A DNA stretch of 64,000 nt from Oscillospiraceae bacterium (GTDB lineage: Bacteria; Bacillota; Clostridia; Oscillospirales; Oscillospiraceae), in NCBI GenBank assembly GCA_024404315.1, contig JAKSQD010000004.1:1-64000 (forward strand), given 5' to 3'. The stretch's first letter is position 1. Every line of letters begins with the position of its first letter. Below, one piece after another: positions 51,130 to 59,642 of the stretch. Under the pieces are notes generated by a model. That model was not told the DNA's origin. It searched no databases and worked only from the letters and a program-made list of their open reading frames with translations. Position numbers and translations under genes: made by a program.

Positions 51130-52329
51130 ATGAGCAGCATGAACGCAACCCCATCCGGCGAACGCCTCCACATCGGCTTTTTTGGCCGCCGCAACGCCGG
51201 AAAATCCAGCCTTGTGAACGCAGTGACCGGCCAGGATTTGGCCGTTGTCTCGGAAACCAAGGGCACCACCACCGACCCCGTGAGCAAGGCTATGGAGCTT
51301 CTGCCCATCGGCCCGGTTCTGGTGATTGACACGCCGGGCTTTGACGACGAAGGAAGGTTAGGTGAGCTTCGGATTCGCAAAACCCGTGAGGTGTTGAGAC
51401 GAACCGACCTTGCGGTTTTGGTGGTGGACGCTGCCGCCGGATTCACCGAGTGCGACCAACAGCTTTTGGCGCTGTTTGAAGAGCGAAACCTCCCTCATCT
51501 GACCGTATGGAACAAATGTGACCTGCTGAGTGTGATTCCAGACGCAAAAAAGGAGGAAATTTACGTTTCCTCCCTGAATCAATACCATATTTTTGAGTTG
51601 AAAGAAAAAATTGCAGAACTGGGCAAGGGACACGAGGCCGCACTTCCTCTGGTGTCCGACCTAGTAAAGCCCGGCGATTTGGTGGTTTTGGTGATTCCCA
51701 TCGACAAGGCAGCGCCCAAGGGCCGACTCATCCTCCCCCAACAGCAAGTCATTCGTGACCTCTTGGACAGAGGCGCTGTGCCCCTCTGCGTGCGGGAAAC
51801 GGAGCTGCGCCAAACCTTGGAGCGCCTCGCTCCCCTTCGTCCCGCTTTGGTTATCACGGACAGTCAGGTTTTCCGCCAGGTCTCGGAAACGGTTCCCGCC
51901 GAGATTCCTTTGACCTCTTTTTCCATCCTCATGGCACGCCACAAAGGTTTGTTGAAGGAGGCCGTCCACGGCGCAAGCGCTTTGGACACGCTCAAGGACG
52001 GGGATACCGTGCTCATCTCCGAGGGCTGCACGCACCATCGGCAATGCGGCGATATCGGCAGCGTAAAACTGCCCAACCTTCTCCAAACATACACCGGAAA
52101 GGCGCTCAAGATTGCGCTTTCCTCTGGAAAAACCTTCCCGGAGGAGCTTTCCGGCTACGCTTTGGTGATTCACTGCGGCGGCTGTATGCTCAATGAGCGT
52201 GAAGTGCTCTCCCGAATGGCGCTGGCACAATTTCAGGGCGTTCCAATCACCAATTACGGAATCGCCATTGCCCAAATGACCGGCATTTTAAAGAGAAGCA
52301 TCCAAATGATTCCTGAAATCCCCAAATGA
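51130..52329 (+). CDS. hydF: [FeFe]-hydrogenase H-cluster maturation GTPase HydF
   Basis: About 399 residues. An N-terminal GTPase domain has the P-loop FGRRNAGKSS (19-28), ETKGTTTDPV, DTPGF and NKCD motifs. A dimerisation domain and the C-terminal Fe-S domain follow, the latter with EGCTHHRQCGD (Cys300, then His) and HCGGCM (Cys349, Cys352), the classic HydF cluster-ligand set. HydF is the scaffold that carries the two-iron precursor made by HydE and HydG to the hydrogenase. Neither hydE, hydG nor a hydrogenase lies in the window. The start is ATG 51130 with AAGGTG; a GTG three codons earlier is less likely. It is followed by a bidirectional terminator. Confidence 0.95.
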   Translation: MSSMNATPSGERLHIGFFGRRNAGKSSLVNAVTGQDLAVVSETKGTTTDPVSKAMELLPIGPVLVIDTPGFDDEGRLGELRIRKTREVLRRTDLAVLVVDAAAGFTECDQQLLALFEERNLPHLTVWNKCDLLSVIPDAKKEEIYVSSLNQYHIFELKEKIAELGKGHEAALPLVSDLVKPGDLVVLVIPIDKAAPKGRLILPQQQVIRDLLDRGAVPLCVRETELRQTLERLAPLRPALVITDSQVFRQVSETVPAEIPLTSFSILMARHKGLLKEAVHGASALDTLKDGDTVLISEGCTHHRQCGDIGSVKLPNLLQTYTGKALKIALSSGKTFPEELSGYALVIHCGGCMLNEREVLSRMALAQFQGVPITNYGIAIAQMTGILKRSIQMIPEIPK

Positions 52330-52333
52330 CGAT

Positions 52334-52374
52334 AAAAAGCCGACTTATCCTCTCTGGACAAGCCGGCTTTTATC
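52334..52374. terminator. Bidirectional terminator between hydF and the convergent channel gene
   Basis: AAAAAGCCGACTTATCC pairs with GGACAAGCCGGCTTTT over a 5-nt loop; A-run left, T-run right. Confidence 0.85.
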
Positions 52375-52389
52375 AATCACGAGAAGGAA

Positions 52390-53313
52390 TCAGCCCTTCA
52401 CCATGTGGACGTTCATGTGGTTGTAAGTCATCTCCACGCCGTTCTTATCGAAATAAACCTTGATGTTCTCCATCAGGTCAAAGTAAGTATTCCAATACTC
52501 GGCGGTTTCACTCCAAACACGGATGGTATACTCAATGCTGCTCTCGCCGTAGTTGGAAACACGGACAAAGGGCTGCATGGGAGTATCCAGAGCGGTGGGA
52601 GTTGCGTCGATGGCCTCGAAGATGGCCTTCTTAACCATATCAACGGGAGCGTCATAGGAGGCGGTCACAGTCAGATCCACACGGCGGCAGCCCTCGGTGG
52701 AGAAGTTGGTGATGGTAGCGGAAGCAATCGCACCGTTGGGGATGCTGACACGCTTATTGTCAACGGTGTTCAGGCGGGTATTCAGCAGGCCAATTTCCAG
52801 GACGGTGCCGTCCACGCCGCCAGCAGAAACATAGTCACCCACGAGGAAGGGCTTGGTGATGAGCAGCAGCACGCCGCCAAAGAGGTTGGACAGAGAGCCC
52901 TGAGCAGCCAGAGCAAAGGCAGCAGACAGAACGGAGGCCAGAGCCACGACGGAGCTGGTATTGAAGCCCATCTTATTGGCAATGACCAGCGCCAGGACAA
53001 AGTAAACCACCACTTTTGCGATGGAACGAATAAACTTCTGGAGGGTCATCTCCACGTTCAGGCGGGACATGGCCTTGTTAATTGCACCAAGAATCAGCTT
53101 GGCAACGATCATGCAGACGATCAGCTCAATGGCGACCTGAATACCGGTATCCACATAGCCCTGCATGAACTTGGGAATCACAAAATGGGAAGCCTCCTGC
53201 ACCACGTTGGTAGCAGTTTCCACGCCGCCAGCAGCGACTTCGGTAGCGGCCTCGGCAGCACCTTCCACCACGGCAGCGCCATCGACCACAGCATCCAAAT
53301 ACAGCATATTCAT
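52390..53313 (-). CDS. Small-conductance mechanosensitive channel (MscS family)
   Basis: A 307-residue MscS-type channel that opens under membrane tension. Three hydrophobic segments occupy about residues 50-150; the pore helix is in SVVALASVLSAAFALAAQGS, followed by LSNLFGGVLLLITKPFLVGDYV (as LSNLFGGVLLLI and KPFLVGDYV), the hallmark of the family, then the beta domain with RVSIPNGAIASATITNFS. An unusual Ala/Glu/Val-rich N-terminus of about 45 residues precedes the first span. Start ATG 53313 with TAGGAGAG about 12 nt upstream. There is little room for a promoter after the tuf terminator, so read-through from tuf is possible. Confidence 0.92.
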   Translation of the reverse strand: MNMLYLDAVVDGAAVVEGAAEAATEVAAGGVETATNVVQEASHFVIPKFMQGYVDTGIQVAIELIVCMIVAKLILGAINKAMSRLNVEMTLQKFIRSIAKVVVYFVLALVIANKMGFNTSSVVALASVLSAAFALAAQGSLSNLFGGVLLLITKPFLVGDYVSAGGVDGTVLEIGLLNTRLNTVDNKRVSIPNGAIASATITNFSTEGCRRVDLTVTASYDAPVDMVKKAIFEAIDATPTALDTPMQPFVRVSNYGESSIEYTIRVWSETAEYWNTYFDLMENIKVYFDKNGVEMTYNHMNVHMVKG

Positions 53314-53353
53314 AGTTTTTTCTCTCTCCTAATATTTGGAAAAACAGCACTCA

Positions 53354-53384
53354 GAAAAAAGGGGATCGGCGAACCGATCCCCTT
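53354..53384 (-). terminator. Terminator of tuf
   Basis: On the minus strand, AAGGGGATCGG-TTCG-CCGATCCCC followed by six T. Confidence 0.88.
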
Positions 53385-53416
53385 CTTGGGTTGCTTTGAA
53401 GAGTAATCAGTAAATA

Positions 53417-54619
53417 TTACTCGTTGATAGCGATAACAACACCGGAACCGACGGTACGGCCACCCTCACGGATAGCGAAACGCAGACCGTTCTCGATAGC
53501 GATGGGGGTGATCAGCTCAACGTTCATGTCGACGTTATCGCCGGGCATGCACATCTCAGTGCCTTCGGGCAGGGTGATGACGCCGGTAACGTCGGTGGTA
53601 CGGAAGTAGAACTGAGGACGATAGTTGTTGAAGAAAGGAGTATGACGGCCGCCCTCTTCCTTCTTCAGGACGTAAACCTGGCCCTTGAACTTGGTGTGAG
53701 GATGGATGGAGCCGGGCTTGCACAGAACCTGGCCACGCTCGATGTCGGTACGAGCGATACCACGCAGCAGGACGCCGACGTTATCGCCAGCCTGAGCGAA
53801 GTCCAGCATCTTGCGGAACATTTCCAGACCGGTAACAACGGAAGAACGCTTCTCCTCCTGGAGGCCGACGATATCAACAGCCTCGCCCATCTTGACAACG
53901 CCACGCTCGACACGGCCGGTAGCAACGGTACCACGGCCAGTGATGGTGAAGACGTCCTCAACGGGCATCAGGAAGGGCATATCAGCCAGACGGTCGGGAG
54001 TGGGGATATACTCGTCAACAGCGTCCATCAGCTCCTGGATGCACTCATACTCGGGAGCGCTGGGATCGTTGGAGTCGGAGATCAGAGCGTTCAGAGCGGA
54101 GCCCTTGATGATGGGGGTGTCGTCGCCGGGGAACTCATAGAAGTCCAGGGTCTCACGGACTTCCATCTCGACCAGCTCCAGCAGCTCCTCGTCGTCAACC
54201 TGATCGCACTTGTTCAGGAACACAACGATTGCGGGCACGCCGACCTGACGAGCCAGCAGCATGTGCTCACGAGTCTGAGCCATGGGGCCGTCGGTAGCAG
54301 CGATAACCAGGATAGCGCCGTCCATCTGAGCAGCACCGGTAATCATGTTCTTGATATAGTCAGCATGACCCGGGCAGTCAACGTGAGCATAGTGACGGTT
54401 AGCGGTGTGATACTCAACGTGAGCGGTGTTGATGGTGATGCCGCGCTCCTTCTCTTCGGGAGCCTTATCGATAGAAGCGTAGTCGGTGTACTCAGCGCCG
54501 CCCTGCATAGCCAAGTACTTGGTGATAGCGGCGGTCAGGGTAGTCTTGCCGTGGTCAACGTGGCCGATGGTGCCGATGTTGACATGGGGCAGAGAACGGT
54601 CAAACTTCTGCTTTGCCAT
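53417..54619 (-). CDS. tuf: Elongation factor Tu
   Basis: A 400-residue GTPase that delivers aminoacyl-tRNA to the ribosome. P-loop GHVDHGKT (19-26), [12 protein letters not shown] for G3 and NKCD for G4 are present; domains 2 and 3 are complete to the C-terminal RTVGSGVV. Start ATG 54619 with TTAGGAGG upstream. It is the last gene of the str operon (rpsL-rpsG-fusA-tuf) and has an additional promoter of its own at 54688-54716. Confidence 0.99.
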   Translation of the reverse strand: MAKQKFDRSLPHVNIGTIGHVDHGKTTLTAAITKYLAMQGGAEYTDYASIDKAPEEKERGITINTAHVEYHTANRHYAHVDCPGHADYIKNMITGAAQMDGAILVIAATDGPMAQTREHMLLARQVGVPAIVVFLNKCDQVDDEELLELVEMEVRETLDFYEFPGDDTPIIKGSALNALISDSNDPSAPEYECIQELMDAVDEYIPTPDRLADMPFLMPVEDVFTITGRGTVATGRVERGVVKMGEAVDIVGLQEEKRSSVVTGLEMFRKMLDFAQAGDNVGVLLRGIARTDIERGQVLCKPGSIHPHTKFKGQVYVLKKEEGGRHTPFFNNYRPQFYFRTTDVTGVITLPEGTEMCMPGDNVDMNVELITPIAIENGLRFAIREGGRTVGSGVVIAINE

Positions 54620-54687
54620 TTCAGTTTTCCTCCTAAATCTAGTGGATAGAAATTAAATTTTGCGTTTATGAATACTCGCTGTAGCCT

Positions 54688-54716
54688 ATTGTATCTTACT
54701 TGTTAGAAAAATGCAA
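54688..54716 (-). promoter_or_regulatory. Promoter of tuf inside an inverted repeat
   Basis: On the minus strand, TTGCAT (54711-54716), 17 nt, TACAAT (54688-54693). AGCCTATTG and CAATAGGCT flank and overlap both boxes as an inverted repeat (54683-54721). Confidence 0.65.
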
Positions 54717-54752
54717 TAGGCTTTTTTGCGAATTATTAGAGAAATTGCGCTC

Positions 54753-56834
54753 TTAGTCCTTCTTTGCGCGGCCAGCGATGACCTCGGCGGCGATGGACTT
54801 GGGAATCTCCTCGTAGTGGCTGGGCTCCATGGTGTACTGGCCACGACCCTGAGTACGGGAACGCAGGTCGGTAGCATAGCCAAACATGTTGCTCAGAGGA
54901 ACGTGTGCGTCAATCTGAGTAGCACCGGAGCGGGGCTCCATGCCGAGGATATTGCCGCGGCGTGCGGTCACGTCACCGATAACGTCGCCCATGTAATCAT
55001 CGGGCACGGTGACACAAACCTTCATGATGGGCTCCATCAGGACGGGGTCAGCCTTGCGCATAGCCTCCTTGAAAGCCATAGAACCGGCAATCTTAAAGGC
55101 CATTTCAGAGGAGTCAACCTCGTGATAAGAACCATCATACAGAGTGACCTTGGTATCAACGACAGGATAGCCTGCCAGAACACCGGCGTTCAGAGCGCCC
55201 TGGATACCTGCATCGACAGCGGGGATATACTCCTTGGGGATTGCGCCGCCAACAACAGCGTTGACGAACTCGTAACCCTTGCCGGACTCGTTGGGCTCCA
55301 GGATGATCTTGACGTGACCATACTGACCGGAACCACCGGACTGACGCTTATACTTGGTATCCTGGTCAACCTTACGGCGGATGGTTTCCTTGTAAGCGAC
55401 CTGGGGTGCGCCGACGTTTGCTTCGACCTTGAACTCACGGAGCAGACGGTCAACGATAATCTGGAGGTGCAGCTCACCCATACCAGCGATGATGGTCTGA
55501 CCGGTCTCATCGTCGGTGTAGGTCTTAAAGGTGGGATCCTCTTCTGCCAGCTTCAGCAGAGCGACGGTCATCTTCTCCTGGCCAGCCTTGGTCTTGGGCT
55601 CGATGGCCACGCGGATAACGGGCTCGGGGAAGACCATGGACTCCAGAATGATGGGATGCTCTTCGTCGCAGAGGGTATCACCAGTGGTGGTGTTCTTCAG
55701 GCCGACAGCTGCTGCGATGTCGCCGGAATAGACCTTTTCCAGATCCTCACGGTGGTTAGCGTGCATCTGGAGGATACGACCAATGCGCTCACGCTTGCCC
55801 TTGGTAGCATTCAGAACAGCGGAACCCTTATCCAGCGTACCGGAGTACACACGGAAGAAGGTCAAACGGCCAACAAAGGGGTCGGTCATGATCTTGAATG
55901 CCAGGGAGGAGAAGGGAGCGGTGTCATCAGCGGGACGCTCGTCCTCTTCATCGGTCTCGGGGTTGATGCCCTTGATAGCAGGGATATCCAGGGGAGAGGG
56001 CATATAATCCACAACAGCGTCCAGCAGCTTCTGGACACCCTTGTTACGATAAGAAGTACCGCAGACAACGGGAACGATCTTGTTCTCCAGAGTGCCCTTA
56101 CGGATGGCCTCCTTAATCATATCGGTGGGGATTTCTTCCTCTTCCAGAACCATCATCATGATGTCGTCATCGACATCAGCGATGTTGTCCAGCATCTTCT
56201 GGCGATACTCCAGGGCGAGATCCATCATGTCCTCGGGGATATCCTCGACACGCATATCGTTGCCCTTATCGTCATAATAGACATCGGCCTTCATATCAAT
56301 CAGGTCGATGATGCCGCGGAAGTCAGCCTCAGAGCCGATGGGCAGCTGAATGGCGACTGCGTTGGCCTTCAGGCGGTCATGGACCATACCCAGAACTCGA
56401 TAAAAATCAGCGCCCATGATGTCCATCTTGTTGACGTAGATCATGCGGGGAACGTGATAGTTATCAGCCTGACGCCACACAGTCTCAGACTGGGGCTCGA
56501 CGCCGCCCTTTGCGCACAGAACGGTAACGGAACCGTCCAGAACACGCAGAGAACGCTCGACCTCGACAGTAAAGTCAACGTGGCCCGGGGTATCAATGAT
56601 GTTGATACGATGATCCTTCCAGAAGCAGGTGGTAGCAGCGGAGGTAATGGTGATACCGCGCTCCTGCTCCTGAACCATCCAGTCCATAGTAGCGGAACCC
56701 TCGTGGGTCTCGCCGATCTTATGGTTGACACCGGTATAGTAAAGGATACGCTCGGTGGTCGTGGTCTTGCCTGCGTCGATATGAGCCATGATGCCGATGT
56801 TTCTGGTCATTTCCAGAGAAGTCTTTCTAGGCAT
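54753..56834 (-). CDS. fusA: Elongation factor G
   Basis: A 693-residue translocation GTPase. The N-terminal P-loop [13 protein letters not shown], the G2/G3 region with [12 protein letters not shown] and [14 protein letters not shown], and the G4 NKMD are canonical. Domains II-V are complete and include [11 protein letters not shown] and the C-terminal [20 protein letters not shown] (split over the end of domain IV/V). Start ATG 56834 with AAGGAGCTGC upstream. Third gene of the str operon. A very long open frame on the opposite strand is a codon-usage shadow. Confidence 0.99.
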   Translation of the reverse strand: MPRKTSLEMTRNIGIMAHIDAGKTTTTERILYYTGVNHKIGETHEGSATMDWMVQEQERGITITSAATTCFWKDHRINIIDTPGHVDFTVEVERSLRVLDGSVTVLCAKGGVEPQSETVWRQADNYHVPRMIYVNKMDIMGADFYRVLGMVHDRLKANAVAIQLPIGSEADFRGIIDLIDMKADVYYDDKGNDMRVEDIPEDMMDLALEYRQKMLDNIADVDDDIMMMVLEEEEIPTDMIKEAIRKGTLENKIVPVVCGTSYRNKGVQKLLDAVVDYMPSPLDIPAIKGINPETDEEDERPADDTAPFSSLAFKIMTDPFVGRLTFFRVYSGTLDKGSAVLNATKGKRERIGRILQMHANHREDLEKVYSGDIAAAVGLKNTTTGDTLCDEEHPIILESMVFPEPVIRVAIEPKTKAGQEKMTVALLKLAEEDPTFKTYTDDETGQTIIAGMGELHLQIIVDRLLREFKVEANVGAPQVAYKETIRRKVDQDTKYKRQSGGSGQYGHVKIILEPNESGKGYEFVNAVVGGAIPKEYIPAVDAGIQGALNAGVLAGYPVVDTKVTLYDGSYHEVDSSEMAFKIAGSMAFKEAMRKADPVLMEPIMKVCVTVPDDYMGDVIGDVTARRGNILGMEPRSGATQIDAHVPLSNMFGYATDLRSRTQGRGQYTMEPSHYEEIPKSIAAEVIAGRAKKD

Positions 56835-56882
56835 AGTAGCAGCTCCTTAAATAGCAGATAAACGGATAAATTGCGGAAGTTA

Positions 56883-57353
56883 TTACCAGCGGAAGTGGGC
56901 GAAAGCCTTGTTGGCCTCGGCCATCTTGTGGACGTCCTCACGCTTCTTCACTGCATTACCAGTGCTGTTAGCGGCGTCCATGATCTCACCGGCCAGACGC
57001 TCCTTCATGGTAGCCTCGGAGCGAGCGCGGGAGTACTGGGTCAGCCAGCGCAGACCGAGGGTCTGGCGGCGTGCGGGACGAACCTCCATGGGAACCTGGT
57101 AGTTAGCACCGCCAACACGACGGCTCTTGCACTCCAGGCTGGGCATGATGTTCTCCATAGCTGCCTGGAAAACCTCCAGGCCATCCTTACCGGTCTTCTC
57201 CTGGATGATGTCAAATGCTCCGTAAACGACCTTCTGGGCAACGCCCTTCTTGCCGTCGAGCATGATGCTGTTGACCAGCTTAGTCACCAGGACGGAGTTA
57301 TAAATAGGATCGGGGAGAACTTCCCTCTTGGGTACATTTCCTCTTCTGGGCAC
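56883..57353 (-). CDS. rpsG: 30S ribosomal protein S7
   Basis: A 156-residue S7, starting [20 protein letters not shown] (first residue read as Met) and ending [10 protein letters not shown]7 nucleates the head of the 30S subunit by binding 16S rRNA. The GTG at 57353 is chosen because it gives the family N-terminus and AAGGAGGG lies just upstream; the ATG six codons earlier overlaps that ribosome site. A structured 200-base gap separates it from rpsL. Confidence 0.98.
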   Translation of the reverse strand: MPRRGNVPKREVLPDPIYNSVLVTKLVNSIMLDGKKGVAQKVVYGAFDIIQEKTGKDGLEVFQAAMENIMPSLECKSRRVGGANYQVPMEVRPARRQTLGLRWLTQYSRARSEATMKERLAGEIMDAANSTGNAVKKREDVHKMAEANKAFAHFRW

Positions 57354-57429
57354 TTTACTTCCCTCCTTCATAAAGTAATGATTTCATAGGTACTCGAAAG
57401 CATCTTGTTTTGTGCTTCCGTGCCAGGCG

Positions 57430-57533
57430 ATCTCTCGCCGAGTGCCTGCCAGAGATTTACCCATCGAACCTCTTGCGGTTCAATATATGATAAACGTCTT
57501 GGCAAGGCGTTGTGCCTTGCGCACCAGGCGCAA
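57430..57533 (-). promoter_or_regulatory. Structured rpsL-rpsG intergenic RNA, candidate S7 autoregulatory site
   Basis: Hairpins are visible in the minus-strand transcript: TTGCGC/GCGCAA (57517-57533), AAGGC/GCCTT (57504-57518, competing), GAACC/GGTTC (57466-57481) and ATCTCT/AGAGAT (57430-57456). None has a T-run. In E. coli, S7 regulates the str operon through the same intergenic region; whether this one binds S7 is inference. Confidence 0.4.
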
Positions 57534-57568
57534 AAGTACAATTAAAATAAAAATTTGGTCAAAGAAAC

Positions 57569-57991
57569 TTACTTCTTCTTTGCCTTGGGACGCTTTGCAC
57601 CGTACTTGGAGCGAGCCTGCATACGGCCATTGACGCCCTGAGTATCCAGAGTACCGCGGATGATGTGGTAACGGACACCGGGAAGGTCCTTAACACGGCC
57701 GCCACGAATCATGACGACGGAGTGCTCCTGAAGGTTATGACCGACACCGGGGATATAAGCGGTGACTTCATAGCCGTTGGACAGGCGGACACGAGCGATC
57801 TTACGCAGTGCGGAGTTGGGCTTCTTAGGGGTAGCGGTACGGACTGCGGTGCAGACGCCACGCTTCTGAGGAGAAGACAGATCGGTCTCCTTGTCCTTGA
57901 GGGTATTCTTGCCCTTCTGCAATGCGGGGGACTTGGACTTGTCAATGGAAGTCTTGCGGCCCTTGCGAACCAGCTGGTTAAAAGTAGGCAT
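57569..57991 (-). CDS. rpsL: 30S ribosomal protein S12
   Basis: A 140-residue S12 of the decoding centre. [18 protein letters not shown], then [20 protein letters not shown] and [15 protein letters not shown] are invariant S12 sequence; the streptomycin-related PKKPNS lysine is unchanged. The tail ends in RPKAKKK. The start is the internal ATG 57991 with GAAAGGAGGAAATC upstream; the open frame to the left is non-coding. First ribosomal gene of the str operon after the L7Ae-like gene. Confidence 0.98.
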   Translation of the reverse strand: MPTFNQLVRKGRKTSIDKSKSPALQKGKNTLKDKETDLSSPQKRGVCTAVRTATPKKPNSALRKIARVRLSNGYEVTAYIPGVGHNLQEHSVVMIRGGRVKDLPGVRYHIIRGTLDTQGVNGRMQARSKYGAKRPKAKKK

Positions 57992-58077
57992 GGATGATTT
58001 CCTCCTTTCCTCGAAAGTAATATCTATTTTAACCGAACGATCTAAAATCATTCCGCTAAAACCAATTTTTCTCTCCG

Positions 58078-58344
58078 TCAAAACCGCAACAAGGCGGCGG
58101 CGGAAGCGCCAACGGAAATGCCGCAGGCGGAGCCAAGCTCCTTCATGGTGGGAACCCACTCCACAGGAACCTGATGCTCCTGACACACACGTTCCACGGC
58201 GGCAGTAAGCGCCGGGTCGGCATCCTCAGCGATCCAGACCATTTCGGCCTGAGACTGAGCGGCAGCCTTTTTCGTCTGTTTGAGTCCAACGACCGTTTTT
58301 CCGGTTTTCAGTTTGGAAATCAAGCCGTTAGCCTCCTTCTGCAT
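58078..58344 (-). CDS. L7Ae/L30e-like ribosomal protein (YbxF-type)
   Basis: An 88-residue member of the L7Ae/L30e RNA-binding family found before rpsL in many Firmicutes, known to bind kink-turn [18 protein letters not shown] (13-27), [14 protein letters not shown] and the C-terminal [17 protein letters not shown] match. The start ATG 58344 is assigned because a strong promoter (58361-58389, minus strand) ends only 17 bases upstream; the longer open frame would run through this promoter. The leader is about 10 nt and the ribosome site is weak. Confidence 0.85.
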   Translation of the reverse strand: MQKEANGLISKLKTGKTVVGLKQTKKAAAQSQAEMVWIAEDADPALTAAVERVCQEHQVPVEWVPTMKELGSACGISVGASAAALLRF

Positions 58345-58360
58345 ACACCCAGCATCTGAG

Positions 58361-58389
58361 ATTATAGCATCGCCGCCACAGTTCGTCAA
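58361..58389 (-). promoter_or_regulatory. Strong promoter of the L7Ae-rpsL-rpsG-fusA transcript
   Basis: On the minus strand, TTGACG (58384-58389), 17 nt, TATAAT (58361-58366). rpoB/rpoC are not upstream, so this promoter drives the str operon here. Confidence 0.8.
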
Positions 58390-58564
58390 CATTATTTTCG
58401 CAATTTTCTGAAAAATTGTAAAGTCATACCACTTGTCTTTTCCGTCAATTTGAACATACGAGAAAAAGTTCCAAATCACACGGAAAGAGCGGGTAGTTTA
58501 CCGAAACTTTGTTTCATTTCCGTTTCTTCCTTCCCCGCCTTTTTCCCGTCTGTGACATCTAAAA

Positions 58565-59605
58565 TCAGTATTTGGGACGACCAATTCCCAGCAGATAGAG
58601 CGAGCCGCTTTTGCCAGAGCCGCTTCTGCTGAGGGTGACGGTGCGTTTGACCACTTTGTTGCTATAATTGCCCTCAATGGTGGTAATTTTCACCTTTTTA
58701 TCGGTATAGCTAGCACTGACCACAAATCCCATATGGCTGACCGATCCGTTTTTGCTGCTGGAATAGAAAACGATATCTCCCGCTTTGGGCTGGACGCTTT
58801 TCTTTTTCACTTTGGCCCAGGAAGCATAGTTTTGATCCGGCTGCTGGAAAAAGCGCTGGAGGGAGGCCGTAGAAGAAACCCAGGGAATGACCTCCTCACC
58901 GATGTCTGCTTCCCGTGCCACCCAGTTGACAAACAGAGAGCACCAGCCAGTGGGATTCAAACCGGCATAATGTCCATACTCCGTGTAATCCTTGGTGCTG
59001 GAACCGCTTCCGCCGAGGCTGTTTTCATTTTTTCCTTCGTGGTAGCCCACCTGAGATTTTGCAACGGCAATGACATCCTTTGCGTCGTTGTTGGTAAACT
59101 TAATTTTGTTCAGAGCGGTGTAATATTTGGATTTTTGATAAGAAGCGGAGGGGTTGAGAGTCAAAGGATGATCGGTGAGGGTCACTTGCACCTGTTCCAC
59201 CGCCTGCTCATACACCTCTGTTTCGGGCGCTGTGAGGGTGATGGTAGCGGTTCCCTTTCCCTTCATGGTGACAATACCATCTTGAGAAACGGTCAGCACC
59301 TTGGGATTGCTGCTCTCGTAGAGTAGCACGTCACCGCCCCAGAATCCCACTTGCAGCGGAAACTGCTTGCCCTTCACCAGTTTTTTGGAAAAAGAAGTCT
59401 CATAAACCCAGATATCTTGCTCCAGCTTGCCATCAGACCAGCCATCGTTGTTCCAGTTTTCTCCTTCGTCCCAGTCTGGGAAGTCCGTTTCTTCCCAGAC
59501 CGCCGCTATTTTGGTTTGATTGTTCTCAGTGGCATAAACGGGCATCACAGCGACACACAGCAGCGCCAGAGCCAGCAGAATGCCCAGCGTTCTTTTTGCA
59601 AACAT
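58565..59605 (-). CDS. Secreted CHAP-domain amidase with bacterial Ig-like domain
   Basis: A 346-residue exported protein. Signal peptide 1-25 with cleavage after VYA. An Ig-like (BIG2) domain covers about 72-146 (SSNPKVLTVSQDGIVTMKGK then GTATITLTA). A CHAP/NlpC-like cysteine peptidase domain spans about 175-346, with Cys222 in PTGWCSLFVNWVARE and His291 in SVSHMGFVVS. It probably cuts peptidoglycan peptides outside the cell. The start ATG 59605 sits 37 bases after the M24 peptidase gene, likely in the same transcript. Confidence 0.88.
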   Translation of the reverse strand: MFAKRTLGILLALALLCVAVMPVYATENNQTKIAAVWEETDFPDWDEGENWNNDGWSDGKLEQDIWVYETSFSKKLVKGKQFPLQVGFWGGDVLLYESSNPKVLTVSQDGIVTMKGKGTATITLTAPETEVYEQAVEQVQVTLTDHPLTLNPSASYQKSKYYTALNKIKFTNNDAKDVIAVAKSQVGYHEGKNENSLGGSGSSTKDYTEYGHYAGLNPTGWCSLFVNWVAREADIGEEVIPWVSSTASLQRFFQQPDQNYASWAKVKKKSVQPKAGDIVFYSSSKNGSVSHMGFVVSASYTDKKVKITTIEGNYSNKVVKRTVTLSRSGSGKSGSLYLLGIGRPKY

Positions 59606-59642
59606 TCTGATTCTTCCCTTCGTTTCCTGATTTCGTTTACTT

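Noticed and set aside
54726..56861. A 711-codon open frame on the plus strand opposite fusA
   Set aside because: It is the exact antisense of the highly biased fusA codons; it has low-complexity composition and no ribosome site. Similar long shadows oppose glnS (30268-31734), purD (20477-21787), purM and tuf.
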